A stretch of 64,000 nucleotides of DNA from Chitinophaga pinensis DSM 2588 (GTDB lineage Bacteria; Bacteroidota; Bacteroidia; Chitinophagales; Chitinophagaceae). The translations under genes and the position numbers were made by a program. Positions 35,468 through 44,733 of the stretch are shown here, in pieces (the first letter of the stretch is position 1; every line of letters begins with the position of its first letter). The stretch covers positions 3,466,001 through 3,530,000 of the forward strand of contig NC_013132.1 of NCBI RefSeq assembly GCF_000024005.1, read 5' to 3'. Below the pieces are notes generated by a model that saw nothing but the letters and a program-made list of their open reading frames with translations, was not told where the DNA came from and did not search any database.

Positions 35468-36874
35468 ATGAATGCTGTGCTGCTGAGAGCCCGTTCTATA
35501 TTAAATCTGTTCAGGAGCGCGATTGCCGGTACGGAGAAAGATTTTACCTCCGGTAGTGTCAATCGCGCCACCTTTCTGTTGTCTGTACCATCCATGCTGG
35601 AACTGGCGATGGAATCCTTATTTGTGATGGTAGACCTTCTTTTTGTGAGCAGCCTGGGTGAAAGGGCTATCACCATTGTAGGGATCGTCAATTCAGTGGT
35701 CATCATTTTCCATTCTGTAGCGATGGGCCTGAGTATTGCCGCTACTGCTGTTATATCCAGGCGGGTAGGAGAGAAGAAACCACGTACGGCTGGCCTTGCA
35801 GCGATGCAGGCCATCTACCTGGGTATCACGATCTCTGTCATATTCAGCGCACTATCCATCAGCTTTAACAGAAGTATCCTGCACCTGGCAGGCGCTTCCG
35901 CCGAACTCGTACATGAGGGCGATCTGTTCTCACGTATTATGTTTGGCTGTATTCTGCTGGTGGTGATGCGCGTATTAATGAATGGTATATTCAGAGGTGC
36001 AGGTAATGCAGCCATGGCGATGCGTACATTGTTATTGTCCAATGCTGTGAATGCCGTATTGTGTGCGGTACTCATCTTTGGTGTAGGTCCTATTCCGTCC
36101 TTTGGATTGTTAGGCGCAGCAATGGCTACCGGTATCGCGAATCTTGTAGGCGTAAGTTATCAATGCTGGTATTTTGCAAAGGCGGAAAAAGTGATCAAGA
36201 TCGGCAGACAGCAACTGATGCTGGTGCCGGCTATCATTAAACGTATATGTAAACTGGCAGTCTCCGGTACACTACAATACATCATTCCTTCTTCCAGCCG
36301 TTTTCTGATGATTATCATCGTTGCGAAACTGGGAGAGAGTGTATTAGCGGGCTATATTGTGGCGAACCGTATTATCATGTTTACGGTATTACCCGCATGG
36401 GGTATCGCTAATGCTGCCGGTGTCCTGACAGGGCAGAACCTGGGTGCTGGTCAGCCGGAAAGGGCAGAGCAATCTGTCTGGAAAACCGGCGCTTTCAATA
36501 TGTGTTTTCTGGGTAGTATCGCCTTATTTCTGCTGGCCTCCGGAGAAAGTATTGTACACATTTTTACCCGCGAACAAACCGTTGCGCAGCATGCGGCGCT
36601 TTATCTCCGTTATATGTCTATTGCTTATTTTTTCTTTGGATATACAATGGTGATCTCCCGCTCACTGAATGCCGCAGGTTCTGTGAATGTGGTCACCCTG
36701 TTATATGTGCTGATGTTTTACATAACACAGCTGCCCCTGGCCTGGTTCTTAGGTATACATTCCAATTGGGGACCACAGGGTATCTTCATTGCTATACTGG
36801 CATCTGAAATAGTATTGGCCGCTGCTTGTCTTATCGTATTCCGTAGCGGTAAATGGAAAAAAGTAAAGATCTGA
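35468..36874 (+). CDS. MATE-family efflux transporter, probable siderophore exporter
   Basis: This 468-residue protein has twelve hydrophobic helices and the two-fold repeat of MATE transporters: VPSMLELAMESLFVMVDLLFV opens repeat one, and TLQYIIPSSSRFLMIIIVAK opens repeat two at about 272. MATE proteins export small molecules driven by Na+ or H+. Embedded in the siderophore operon (19 bp after the N-hydroxylase, 18 bp before the carrier protein), it is the obvious exporter of the finished siderophore. Confidence 0.92.
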   Translation: MNAVLLRARSILNLFRSAIAGTEKDFTSGSVNRATFLLSVPSMLELAMESLFVMVDLLFVSSLGERAITIVGIVNSVVIIFHSVAMGLSIAATAVISRRVGEKKPRTAGLAAMQAIYLGITISVIFSALSISFNRSILHLAGASAELVHEGDLFSRIMFGCILLVVMRVLMNGIFRGAGNAAMAMRTLLLSNAVNAVLCAVLIFGVGPIPSFGLLGAAMATGIANLVGVSYQCWYFAKAEKVIKIGRQQLMLVPAIIKRICKLAVSGTLQYIIPSSSRFLMIIIVAKLGESVLAGYIVANRIIMFTVLPAWGIANAAGVLTGQNLGAGQPERAEQSVWKTGAFNMCFLGSIALFLLASGESIVHIFTREQTVAQHAALYLRYMSIAYFFFGYTMVISRSLNAAGSVNVVTLLYVLMFYITQLPLAWFLGIHSNWGPQGIFIAILASEIVLAAACLIVFRSGKWKKVKI

Positions 36875-36891
36875 TCAAAAAATATTGTCTT

Positions 36892-37131
36892 ATGAACACA
36901 ACTCAAACATTACACGATATCATCGCAGCTGCATTATCTATACCTGCAGAACAGGTAACGGATGACCTTAATTATCAGAGTATCCCGGAATGGGATTCTG
37001 TATCGCACATTTATCTTATTACAGAACTGGAAGCTGCTTTTGATATCACTATTGATACAGACGAAGTACTGGAAATGAGCAGCGTGGAAAAAGTAAAGGA
37101 AACCCTTAGAAAGCATAACATAGAGATATGA
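36892..37131 (+). CDS. Acyl carrier protein
   Basis: This is a 79-residue acidic helical carrier protein read from ATG 36892 (MNTTQTLHDII). The phosphopantetheine attachment site is Ser36 in IPEWDSVSHI, and helix III-IV residues DTDEVLEMSSVEKVKE follow. The stop overlaps the start of the AMP-forming ligase (ATGA), so the pair is coupled. It probably carries an acyl group activated by that ligase. The upper ATG at 36853 overlaps the MATE gene and is less likely. Confidence 0.9.
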   Translation: MNTTQTLHDIIAAALSIPAEQVTDDLNYQSIPEWDSVSHIYLITELEAAFDITIDTDEVLEMSSVEKVKETLRKHNIEI

Positions 37132-38507
37132 GTTTATATGGATTGATTGCGCAGAATAAAAGTCTCCGGTATCTCGATGCAGTGACCGGAGACAGTTATA
37201 CGCTGCCGGATCTGATGAAAGACGTCTGGGATATTACAGAAAGACCTGCTTTGGCATTTCTATACCTGGATAATTCTATTGCATCTGTAAAGATGTTATT
37301 ACAATGTCTGAATAGCAGGTTAACCCTGGCATTGCTAAGTCCGAAGCTGCATCCTGATTATAAACAGCGGCTGGAAGAGACATATGCACCTTATTACATT
37401 TACGATGTAACAAGAACTGCCATACCCGATTGGGACTTACAGGATAATATGCTCTTCTGTAATAGTAGGGGCATCAGGAATGTAATACACCCGGATATAA
37501 AATTATTACTGAGTACTTCAGGTACGACCGGCTCGCCCAAGTTTGTAAAATTATCCGAAGATAACCTGGTACAAAATGCCTTGTCCATTCTTGATTATCT
37601 GCCTGTAAATAACAGTGATATTACACCATTGAACTTACCGGTATTCTATTCATACGGACTGTCTGTGTTTACAACCAACAGCATTGCCGGCGGACAGATC
37701 GTATGTGGTAACCGGGATGTGGTACAGAAGGAATTCTGGGAGGATATGGAACGCTATGGATATACTTCTGTGGCAGGCGTACCTTATGTCTATGAGCTAT
37801 TACACCGGATCGGGTTTAACCGCAAGGAATATCCTTCATTGCGATACATGACACAGGCAGGTGGGAAATTGAATGGTATCCTGATCCGGTCTTTCGGTGA
37901 ATACATGGCTGACAGAAACAAGCAGTTTTTTGTGATGTATGGTCAGACGGAGGCGACTGCCCGTATGGCGTATATGCCACCTCATGACCTGCTGACAAAA
38001 AACGGGTCCATTGGTAAACCCATCAAGGGAGGTCAGTTCACATTGGCCCCTGATACCAGTGAACTGTTATACAGCGGACCCAATGTATTCGGCGGTTATG
38101 CTACATTAGCAGCTGATCTGACTACTTTTGAGCGTTTACCGGTGTTGCATACCGGTGATGTAGCTACCTGTGATGAAGATGGGTACTATTATATTACCGG
38201 TCGTTTGAAACGATTTGTAAAGTTGTTTGGTACCCGTATTAACCTCGATGAAGTAGAAAGCATATTAAAACAGGAGATACAGGGAGAAACATTTGCCTGT
38301 GTCGGTGTTGAAGACAAACACCTGCTGGTATTTCACCGGCTGACAGGACTGGAAGAAGGTTATATAAGATCCCTGCTGGCTAAAAAGCTGGGGCTACATC
38401 CGACAGCCTTTAAAGCGAAATTGGTGGATGATTTTCCATTGACGCCTAATGGCAAGTTGGATTATACCAGTTTGCAGCAACAGGATATTTCACAGGTACA
38501 GCACTAA
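37128..38507 (+). CDS. AMP-forming acyl ligase (ANL superfamily)
   Basis: This is a 459-residue adenylating enzyme. Core motifs are LLSTSGTTGSPKFVKLS (A3, P-loop), MYGQTEATARM (A5), LHTGDVATCDEDGYYYITGR (A7) and the C-terminal PLTPNGKLDY with catalytic Lys (A10). It activates a carboxylic acid as the acyl-AMP and would load it on the carrier protein whose gene overlaps its start by 4 bp. No condensation domain or ketosynthase is present. Its acid substrate (amino acid, succinate or fatty acid) cannot be decided by eye. Last gene of the siderophore operon, ending 23 bp before a terminator stem. Confidence 0.9.
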   Translation: MSLYGLIAQNKSLRYLDAVTGDSYTLPDLMKDVWDITERPALAFLYLDNSIASVKMLLQCLNSRLTLALLSPKLHPDYKQRLEETYAPYYIYDVTRTAIPDWDLQDNMLFCNSRGIRNVIHPDIKLLLSTSGTTGSPKFVKLSEDNLVQNALSILDYLPVNNSDITPLNLPVFYSYGLSVFTTNSIAGGQIVCGNRDVVQKEFWEDMERYGYTSVAGVPYVYELLHRIGFNRKEYPSLRYMTQAGGKLNGILIRSFGEYMADRNKQFFVMYGQTEATARMAYMPPHDLLTKNGSIGKPIKGGQFTLAPDTSELLYSGPNVFGGYATLAADLTTFERLPVLHTGDVATCDEDGYYYITGRLKRFVKLFGTRINLDEVESILKQEIQGETFACVGVEDKHLLVFHRLTGLEEGYIRSLLAKKLGLHPTAFKAKLVDDFPLTPNGKLDYTSLQQQDISQVQH

Positions 38508-38530
38508 TAATTGCTTTTACCCGTTCACTA

Positions 38531-38576
38531 AAAGAGAGAGGGTGTCTGCTATTAATGGCGGACACCCTCTCTCTTT
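38531..38576. terminator. Bidirectional terminator between siderophore operon and receptor
   Basis: A perfect 16-bp stem (AAAGAGAGAGGGTGTC, 38531-38546, with 38561-38576) has a 14-base loop. Convergent genes end on both sides. Confidence 0.85.
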
Positions 38577-38595
38577 ATGCTTTTAAACAGATAGC

Positions 38596-40944
38596 CTAGA
38601 ATCGCACGGCGATGCTACCCAGGAAGTTCAGTTGTTTTTGTGGCGTACCTACCGGATTCCAGTATTCCTGGTTCAGCAGATTATTGGCTTTCACAGATAA
38701 TCTGAATTTAGGCTGATCGTAATATACGGTTGCATTGACCAGTGTATAGCTAGGCAATACAAAGGTGTTGGTCGCCTCAAACCAGGAATCGCTGATATAA
38801 TTCGCGCCAGCGCCAAAACCAAGCCCTTTTGCCTTACCGCGTGTCAGGTGATAGCTGATCCAGATGTTTGCTACATCTTTAGGACTGGCGGTCACATATT
38901 TGCCTTGCAGGGCAGGGCTGGCATTGGTATATTTGTTTTCGTTATGTGCGTAACCAGCTACGATATTTAAGCCGGATACAGGGCTGGTAGTAATATCAGC
39001 TTCATAACCCTTGCTATGTTGTGTACCGTCCTGACGGGTGAAGGTCTTACCATCCTGTACTTCTGTACGGGTGGAGTTAGTTACAGCGATGTCGTAATAG
39101 CTGGCACTTCCACTCAGTTTACCCTCGATCAGGTCCACCTTTACACCACCTTCCCACTGATTGCCATATTGCGGCTTCAGGGTGAGAATCGTGTTGTCCG
39201 GTTGGGTTACAGGGCCCAGGTTTACGAAACCGTTCATGTAGTTACCGAAAATGGATACTTTCTCTTTTACGACCTGGTATACCAGTCCGAATTTAGGGGA
39301 CAGTGAGTTCTGGCTATACTCTCCGGTGTATTTGCCGGTGGCGATGGCGTAGGTTCCGTCCGTCGTAAAACGGTCAGCACGTAAACTCAGCATTGCCATC
39401 AGGGAAGGCGTGATATTAAATACATCCGAAATATAAGCGCTGTAATTGTACGCTTTAGAGGTTGTACCTACAAAGCCCTTCTGGTAAGCCAGGGCATTTA
39501 TTTTCTCTGCACTGATATCCGGTAACGGATTGTTGATGTTTACCTTATCATATGATACGGTGGCGCGGTACAACTGATTGTAGTTATAGTTGTAGTCCAG
39601 TCCGATGACCATCCTGTTCCTGAAGGAACCAATGTAGAAATCACCGATAAAGTTCTGTTGCAGCTGGATATTGCCAAATGTCTCCGGCGTCTGGTTCCTG
39701 ACGGTACGGGCCATTATGGAATCACTTACCAGTGACAGTGTCGTCCAGAGCAGGTGTTTGTAAAAGCCCTCGGAATACAGGTAGTTGGTCTGGGAAGTCC
39801 AGTTGTCGGAAATCTTGTATTCTGCCTGCGCCTGGATATTATTGATACCGTTGGATACATCTACGCTGTTATTAATATAAGAGCGTTTGTAGCCGATCGG
39901 CAGGTCTTTAAAGTTACGGGCCGTCACTTTGCTCATAGAGTCTATACCAAAGGAGGTAGTGGTATAAGAAGCCCTGGTCAGCTCCACATCCAGCGTTAAT
40001 TTCAGACGGTCGGTCAGCTGATAGGTAATGGTAGGCGCAATGGTATAGTTTTTAGCATAGCCCTGGTCCTGGAAAGAACCTTCTGTTTGGGCGCCTGCGT
40101 TCAGGCGGAACAGGAGTGTCTTTTCCTTATTAAGGGGTGTATTGATGTCTGCGGTGATACGGCCAAACTGGAAACTGCCACCTGTAAGGCTGACTTCACC
40201 ACCGAAGGTGTCATAAGGTCTTTTGGTGACATAATTAAATACGCCGCCAAAGGTGGTATTACGGTTACTGCCAAACAAAGTACCGGAGGGGCCTTTGATC
40301 ACCTCCACTTTTTCCAGAATGATCGGGTTCAGTGGAACGATGGCGCTGGTAACCATGCCGTTACGCATACCCATGCCATTTGAAAAACCACGGATGGTCA
40401 TACCCTGGGAACCACCGGCGGCGAAATTGGGTACTGCCCCGGGGATGTTACGGTAGAGGTCAGTTCTCTCGGTGATCACCTGTTCTTCGATCAGTTCTTT
40501 TCCCGCTACTGAATATACCTGTGGGTTTTCCAGATTTTTAATGGGGAGACGGGCGATCTGCTCGCTTTCCCTGCGACTGAATTTATTCTGATTGGAAGTG
40601 ATGGATATTTCCTTCAACTGTGTACTGGATACCTGCAATTGCAGCGCGATCTCTGTCACCTTTCCTTTTTCCACACTTACTTCCTCCTGTAAAGGGGCAT
40701 AACCAACCAGGGATACTTCCAGCTGGTGAGTGCCTGTCGGAACATGCGAAATGGTAAATGTACCATCCTCGTTTGTAAGTGTTGTCTTTTTTGCACCTCT
40801 TATCATAATGGTTACCGCGGATGCAGGGCGGTTGTCGTTGGTTGTTATTTTGCCTTTAATGGTACCAAAATCATTCTCTTCATTCACAGACGCCAAACAG
40901 TAGAAAGGTAACAATAAGAGGAAAATCTGAAAAAATTGCCTCAT
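38596..40944 (-). CDS. TonB-dependent siderophore receptor
   Basis: This 782-residue outer-membrane receptor has a signal peptide (about 1-18), a carboxypeptidase-regulatory-like domain (about 26-105), a plug (about 140-260, with TIRGFSNGMGMRNGM and LEKVEVIKGPSGTLFG) and a 22-strand barrel ending in VRF. The plug text matches ferrichrome/hydroxamate siderophore receptors (FhuA/FoxA type) rather than SusC proteins. It converges on the siderophore operon across a shared terminator and is the likely importer of the ferric form of its product. Confidence 0.93.
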   Translation of the reverse strand: MRQFFQIFLLLLPFYCLASVNEENDFGTIKGKITTNDNRPASAVTIMIRGAKKTTLTNEDGTFTISHVPTGTHQLEVSLVGYAPLQEEVSVEKGKVTEIALQLQVSSTQLKEISITSNQNKFSRRESEQIARLPIKNLENPQVYSVAGKELIEEQVITERTDLYRNIPGAVPNFAAGGSQGMTIRGFSNGMGMRNGMVTSAIVPLNPIILEKVEVIKGPSGTLFGSNRNTTFGGVFNYVTKRPYDTFGGEVSLTGGSFQFGRITADINTPLNKEKTLLFRLNAGAQTEGSFQDQGYAKNYTIAPTITYQLTDRLKLTLDVELTRASYTTTSFGIDSMSKVTARNFKDLPIGYKRSYINNSVDVSNGINNIQAQAEYKISDNWTSQTNYLYSEGFYKHLLWTTLSLVSDSIMARTVRNQTPETFGNIQLQQNFIGDFYIGSFRNRMVIGLDYNYNYNQLYRATVSYDKVNINNPLPDISAEKINALAYQKGFVGTTSKAYNYSAYISDVFNITPSLMAMLSLRADRFTTDGTYAIATGKYTGEYSQNSLSPKFGLVYQVVKEKVSIFGNYMNGFVNLGPVTQPDNTILTLKPQYGNQWEGGVKVDLIEGKLSGSASYYDIAVTNSTRTEVQDGKTFTRQDGTQHSKGYEADITTSPVSGLNIVAGYAHNENKYTNASPALQGKYVTASPKDVANIWISYHLTRGKAKGLGFGAGANYISDSWFEATNTFVLPSYTLVNATVYYDQPKFRLSVKANNLLNQEYWNPVGTPQKQLNFLGSIAVRF

Positions 40945-41645
40945 GGTGTGATGGGTGTAATTTCCGCAAAATTGGCGCAGTCAGCCGTATTAACCCTTTA
41001 ACAATCGGGAAAAGAATTTACGCAATGCGGAAAATTTACTGATGACAGCTTATAGGGTTCAGGCTAATGTTTGTCCCTATTTGTCCGATAAAACCCTTAC
41101 TACCCCGCCATTACGCCGCTATCTCTCCGTTCATGAACGAAGAAATAACGGCGTAATGGCGGTGTAGTAAGGGGATACATCGAAGAAAAGGCCGGCGATG
41201 ATGCCCGCAGGTAGAATAGCTGATTCAGGCATAAACATTTATACAGGTAAGAAAAGCGTCAGCTGTTAATAAAGTTACTGTAAGACCTACTCTAGTGATA
41301 TAAATAAATGTAAGACGTTGTAAATCAGCTTGATATATTTTTGTCTCCATCACTATTGCTACATAATTCTCATTTTTTGCTACAAAAATTACAGTCGTAA
41401 CGACCTATTGAACGGTACTTTATACGAGCCAATATAAATTCCATCATGAAGAGTACGTTACGTTTTTCAAAAACGCTGACAGGGCCGTTTAGTGCTCCTG
41501 CGGCATCATTTCTTATCTGGCCCACCCACCTTACGGCCGCAATTTTAAAATACATCAGGAACACTGAGGGGCAATTCCACCACTGAGCCTCAGGCACTCA
41601 TTCCTGCATCCCTGGTTTGCCAAGACCCGTTAAAACCAATTTCAA
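40945..41645. other. Divergent intergenic region with long near-palindrome
   Basis: No gene is supported in these 701 bases between the siderophore receptor (minus) and the SusC-like gene of the polysaccharide locus (plus). The notable content is the 80-bp near-palindrome at 41094-41173. A TATTTTTG box at 41336-41343 resembles a -7 element but its TTG partner is only 15 bases away, so I do not call it. Confidence 0.6.
41094..41173. repeat. 80-bp near-perfect spacerless palindrome
   Basis: The axis lies between 41133 and 41134. Of 40 facing base pairs, 36 match; mismatches are at 41104/41163, 41119/41148, 41123/41144 and 41127/41140. The outer half is GC-rich and perfect but for one pair. Neighbouring genes both read away from it. 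Confidence 0.93.
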
Positions 41646-44600
41646 ATGAAGAGAATTCCAACACTTGCTGCACGTTTGCTGCTGATCAAATTGCTATTAT
41701 TTTTTGGGTTGCTGGCGAATGCCCAGAACCGAATTGTCAGGGGGAAGGTTACGTCAGCCGACAAAGGGACGACACTGGCCAACGTAACCGTATTATTAAA
41801 AGGGGGGAATACCAGAACCACCACTGATGCCAACGGTAACTTTTCGATCCAGGTACAGGACAATAAGGCCGTATTATTATTCTATTTAGTGGATTATGCC
41901 ACCCGGGAAGTGCCTGTAGCTGACAATAGCACTCTGGAGGTCGCCCTGGAATTAAAGAACGAGAACCTGGGCGAAGTGGTCGTTGTCGGATATGGAACAG
42001 TGAAAAAGTCGGATGTGACGGGCGCCGTCGTATCCCTGAAATCAAAAGATCTTACACCAGGCGCCAATATCAACGTCGAGCAGACATTAATGGGACGTGC
42101 TTCCGGCGTACAGGTATACCAGAAAAGCGGGGAACCTGGCAGTGCCATGAGCGTGAAGATCCGTGGCGCGAGTTCGATTACTGCCGGAAATGACCCTTTA
42201 TATGTCATTGACGGGATGCCGGTGAATAACCTTTCTCCGGTAACAGGTAGCGGTGCCGGCTTTGTAGCTACGCCCAATCCCCGTAATCCGTTGAATAGTC
42301 TGAACCCGGCAGATATTGAGTCAGTCGAAATACTAAAGGACGCTTCTGCGACCGCTATTTACGGTTCCCGTGGTTCCAATGGGGTAGTCATGATTACCAC
42401 TAAAAAAGGGAAGAGCGGCAGGCTAAGCGTTAACTACAGCACCTATTATGGTGTACAGAAAGCATCCAATTCACTGGAAATGCTGACCGGTCAGCAATAT
42501 AAAGACGTACTAAACGCCATTATTGACGACGGCGGCGGGGTTGCCTCCGAAAGGGTGACCAATGACCCGGTAAATGTAGACTGGCAAAAGGAGCTATACC
42601 GCTCCGCCAATGTACAGAGCCATGACCTTTCTTTATCCGGCGGAAAGGACAATACGCGTTTCTATGCCTCACTGGGTTATTTCAACCAGGAAGGCGTATT
42701 GCAGAATTCTTCTGTAAAAAGATATACTGCGCGGTTGAACCTCGAAAATAGCGTGGCACAGAAGTATGCATTTGGGGTCAGCTTCAATACCTCTTATATA
42801 CGGGATAACTTCAACTCTGTAGGGATCGGTGTAAATGAAAACGCCAGTGCCTTATATGCTGCGATCAACTACGATCCCAGCTATCCGATATTCAATACGG
42901 ATGGTAGCTATAACCGCTCACCGTTCATGACTACCATCGATCACCCGCTGATTCTTGCAAATGGACAATATGCTAATAGTGACGGGTTCCGGACCTTCGG
43001 TACTGTGTATGGCGAGTACTTTTTCGTGCCAGGCTTTTCGCTTAAAATAAAAGGATCCGGGGATGTGAATATTACCCAGCGTAATACCTGGCTGGACCCA
43101 TCCACGATATTGGGTGCACCCACAGGCGGTATCGCTTCCATTAATACCGGTAACGTGAACTATTACATGGGAGAGGCTACGCTGAATTATAAAAAGGAAT
43201 TTGGTCAGGATCATGTTATCAATGCAGTAGCAGGCGCTACCTCTGAACATTTCGGATCCAATTCCTTTGGTGGTAACGGTCGTGGATATGCATTACCCGA
43301 TCTTACCTATAATGCCATCGGTACCGGCAACAGTACCCTGAACCAGATTGGTAGCGGCCGTGCATCTACAAAAATCATTTCCTTCCTGGGAAGGGTGAAC
43401 TATAGTTACAAAGATCGTTACCTGCTGACTGCCAGCTTCAGGGCAGATGGATCGTCCAGGTTCGGCGTTAATAACCGTTTTGGCTATTTCCCTTCTGTCG
43501 CACTGGGCTGGAAAATGCATGAAGAGTCTTTCCTGAAAGGTGTCAGCTTTATCGATGAACTGAAATTCAGAGTCAGCTATGGTGTGATCGGTAACCAGTC
43601 GATCGCCAATTATCTTTATATCACCACCTTCTCCGGCGGAGGAGATGCCGTATTTGGCGGAAACCGTTATACCTCCCTGGCGCCTTCCCGTGTAGCCAAC
43701 CCGGACCTGAAATGGGAAGCGGCTAAACAGGCGGATATCGGTATCGACTTTGCACTCTTCGATAGCCGGCTTACCGGTTCACTTGAATATTATGAACGAC
43801 GTACTTCAGACCTGCTACTCGATCTGCCACAACCTTTGAGTACTGGTTTTGCTGTAAAAACGCAGAATATCGGTCGTATGAAAAATACCGGTATTGACCT
43901 GCATATTGCCGCCGATGTGCTTCGCAGTAAACAAGGCTTCAACTGGAACATCGGTACTGTACTCTCTACTGTAAAGAACCGGGTGTTAAGTCTCGGACCG
44001 CTGAAACAGATCATCACCGGTGGCGCAGGTTTCATTACCAATGCCAGTATTATCAAACCCGGCGAATCCCTGGGGTCTTACTATGGATATGAAGTACTGG
44101 GCGTATGGCAGACGCATGATGATTTCTCTAACGCGCCAACCGGTGTGAAACCAGGTGATCTGAAGTTCAGGGATCTGGATAATAACAAACAGATCAATGC
44201 AGACGACCGTGTTATTCTTGGTAAGTCACTGCCTGATTTTACCTATGGTATTACCAATACTTTCGGCTTCAGACGTGTATCACTCTCTGTATTCCTGGAA
44301 GGTTCAAAAGGCGGTAGTGTATTGAACAATGCAGCTATTGACAGTTATTTTCCTATCAGCTTCAGAAGGAATAAACTGGCAAAACCTTACCTGAACCGCT
44401 GGACACCGGAGAACCCGACAAATGAATATCCTTCATTTGTCAACCCTACATCACAGGGACAACAAACAGTGAATTCAAGAACCGTAGAAGATGCTTCTTA
44501 CCTGCGGCTGCAATCTGTAAGGCTCAGCTACGATTTCAATTTGCATAATAAAGTAATAAAAGGGCTCCAGGCTTATGTGACCGGCCAGAATCTGTTCACC

Positions 44601-44723
44601 ATCACCAAATACTCGGGCATTGATCCTGCTGTGAATTCCATCGGTGATGATATCCTGAAAATAGACTATAGCTCTTACCCGATGACACGCAGCTTTTTAT
44701 TCGGGTTAAATGTTCAATTCTAA
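41646..44723 (+). CDS. SusC-like TonB-dependent transporter of a polysaccharide locus
   Basis: This 1025-residue protein has a signal peptide (about 1-26, ending LLANAQ), a carboxypeptidase-regulatory-like domain (about 30-105) and a plug with VVVVGYGTVKKSDVTGAV and VEILKDASATAIYGSRGSNGV. The barrel ends in LFGLNVQF. It is the outer-membrane channel of the locus, paired with the SusD-like lipoprotein encoded 10 bp downstream. It is similar in layout to the SusC-like protein at 7850 but serves a different locus, under hybrid two-component rather than sigma/anti-sigma control. Confidence 0.95.
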   Translation: MKRIPTLAARLLLIKLLLFFGLLANAQNRIVRGKVTSADKGTTLANVTVLLKGGNTRTTTDANGNFSIQVQDNKAVLLFYLVDYATREVPVADNSTLEVALELKNENLGEVVVVGYGTVKKSDVTGAVVSLKSKDLTPGANINVEQTLMGRASGVQVYQKSGEPGSAMSVKIRGASSITAGNDPLYVIDGMPVNNLSPVTGSGAGFVATPNPRNPLNSLNPADIESVEILKDASATAIYGSRGSNGVVMITTKKGKSGRLSVNYSTYYGVQKASNSLEMLTGQQYKDVLNAIIDDGGGVASERVTNDPVNVDWQKELYRSANVQSHDLSLSGGKDNTRFYASLGYFNQEGVLQNSSVKRYTARLNLENSVAQKYAFGVSFNTSYIRDNFNSVGIGVNENASALYAAINYDPSYPIFNTDGSYNRSPFMTTIDHPLILANGQYANSDGFRTFGTVYGEYFFVPGFSLKIKGSGDVNITQRNTWLDPSTILGAPTGGIASINTGNVNYYMGEATLNYKKEFGQDHVINAVAGATSEHFGSNSFGGNGRGYALPDLTYNAIGTGNSTLNQIGSGRASTKIISFLGRVNYSYKDRYLLTASFRADGSSRFGVNNRFGYFPSVALGWKMHEESFLKGVSFIDELKFRVSYGVIGNQSIANYLYITTFSGGGDAVFGGNRYTSLAPSRVANPDLKWEAAKQADIGIDFALFDSRLTGSLEYYERRTSDLLLDLPQPLSTGFAVKTQNIGRMKNTGIDLHIAADVLRSKQGFNWNIGTVLSTVKNRVLSLGPLKQIITGGAGFITNASIIKPGESLGSYYGYEVLGVWQTHDDFSNAPTGVKPGDLKFRDLDNNKQINADDRVILGKSLPDFTYGITNTFGFRRVSLSVFLEGSKGGSVLNNAAIDSYFPISFRRNKLAKPYLNRWTPENPTNEYPSFVNPTSQGQQTVNSRTVEDASYLRLQSVRLSYDFNLHNKVIKGLQAYVTGQNLFTITKYSGIDPAVNSIGDDILKIDYSSYPMTRSFLFGLNVQF

Positions 44724-44733
44724 AAATGATTTT

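Noticed and set aside
36892..38507. Part of a nonribosomal peptide synthetase
   Set aside because: Only a free carrier and a ligase are present; no condensation or thioesterase domain occurs in the operon.
41370..41597. 75-codon minus-strand frame in the gap before the second SusC gene
   Set aside because: Composition is not coding-like, and it lies in the expected promoter region of the SusC gene.
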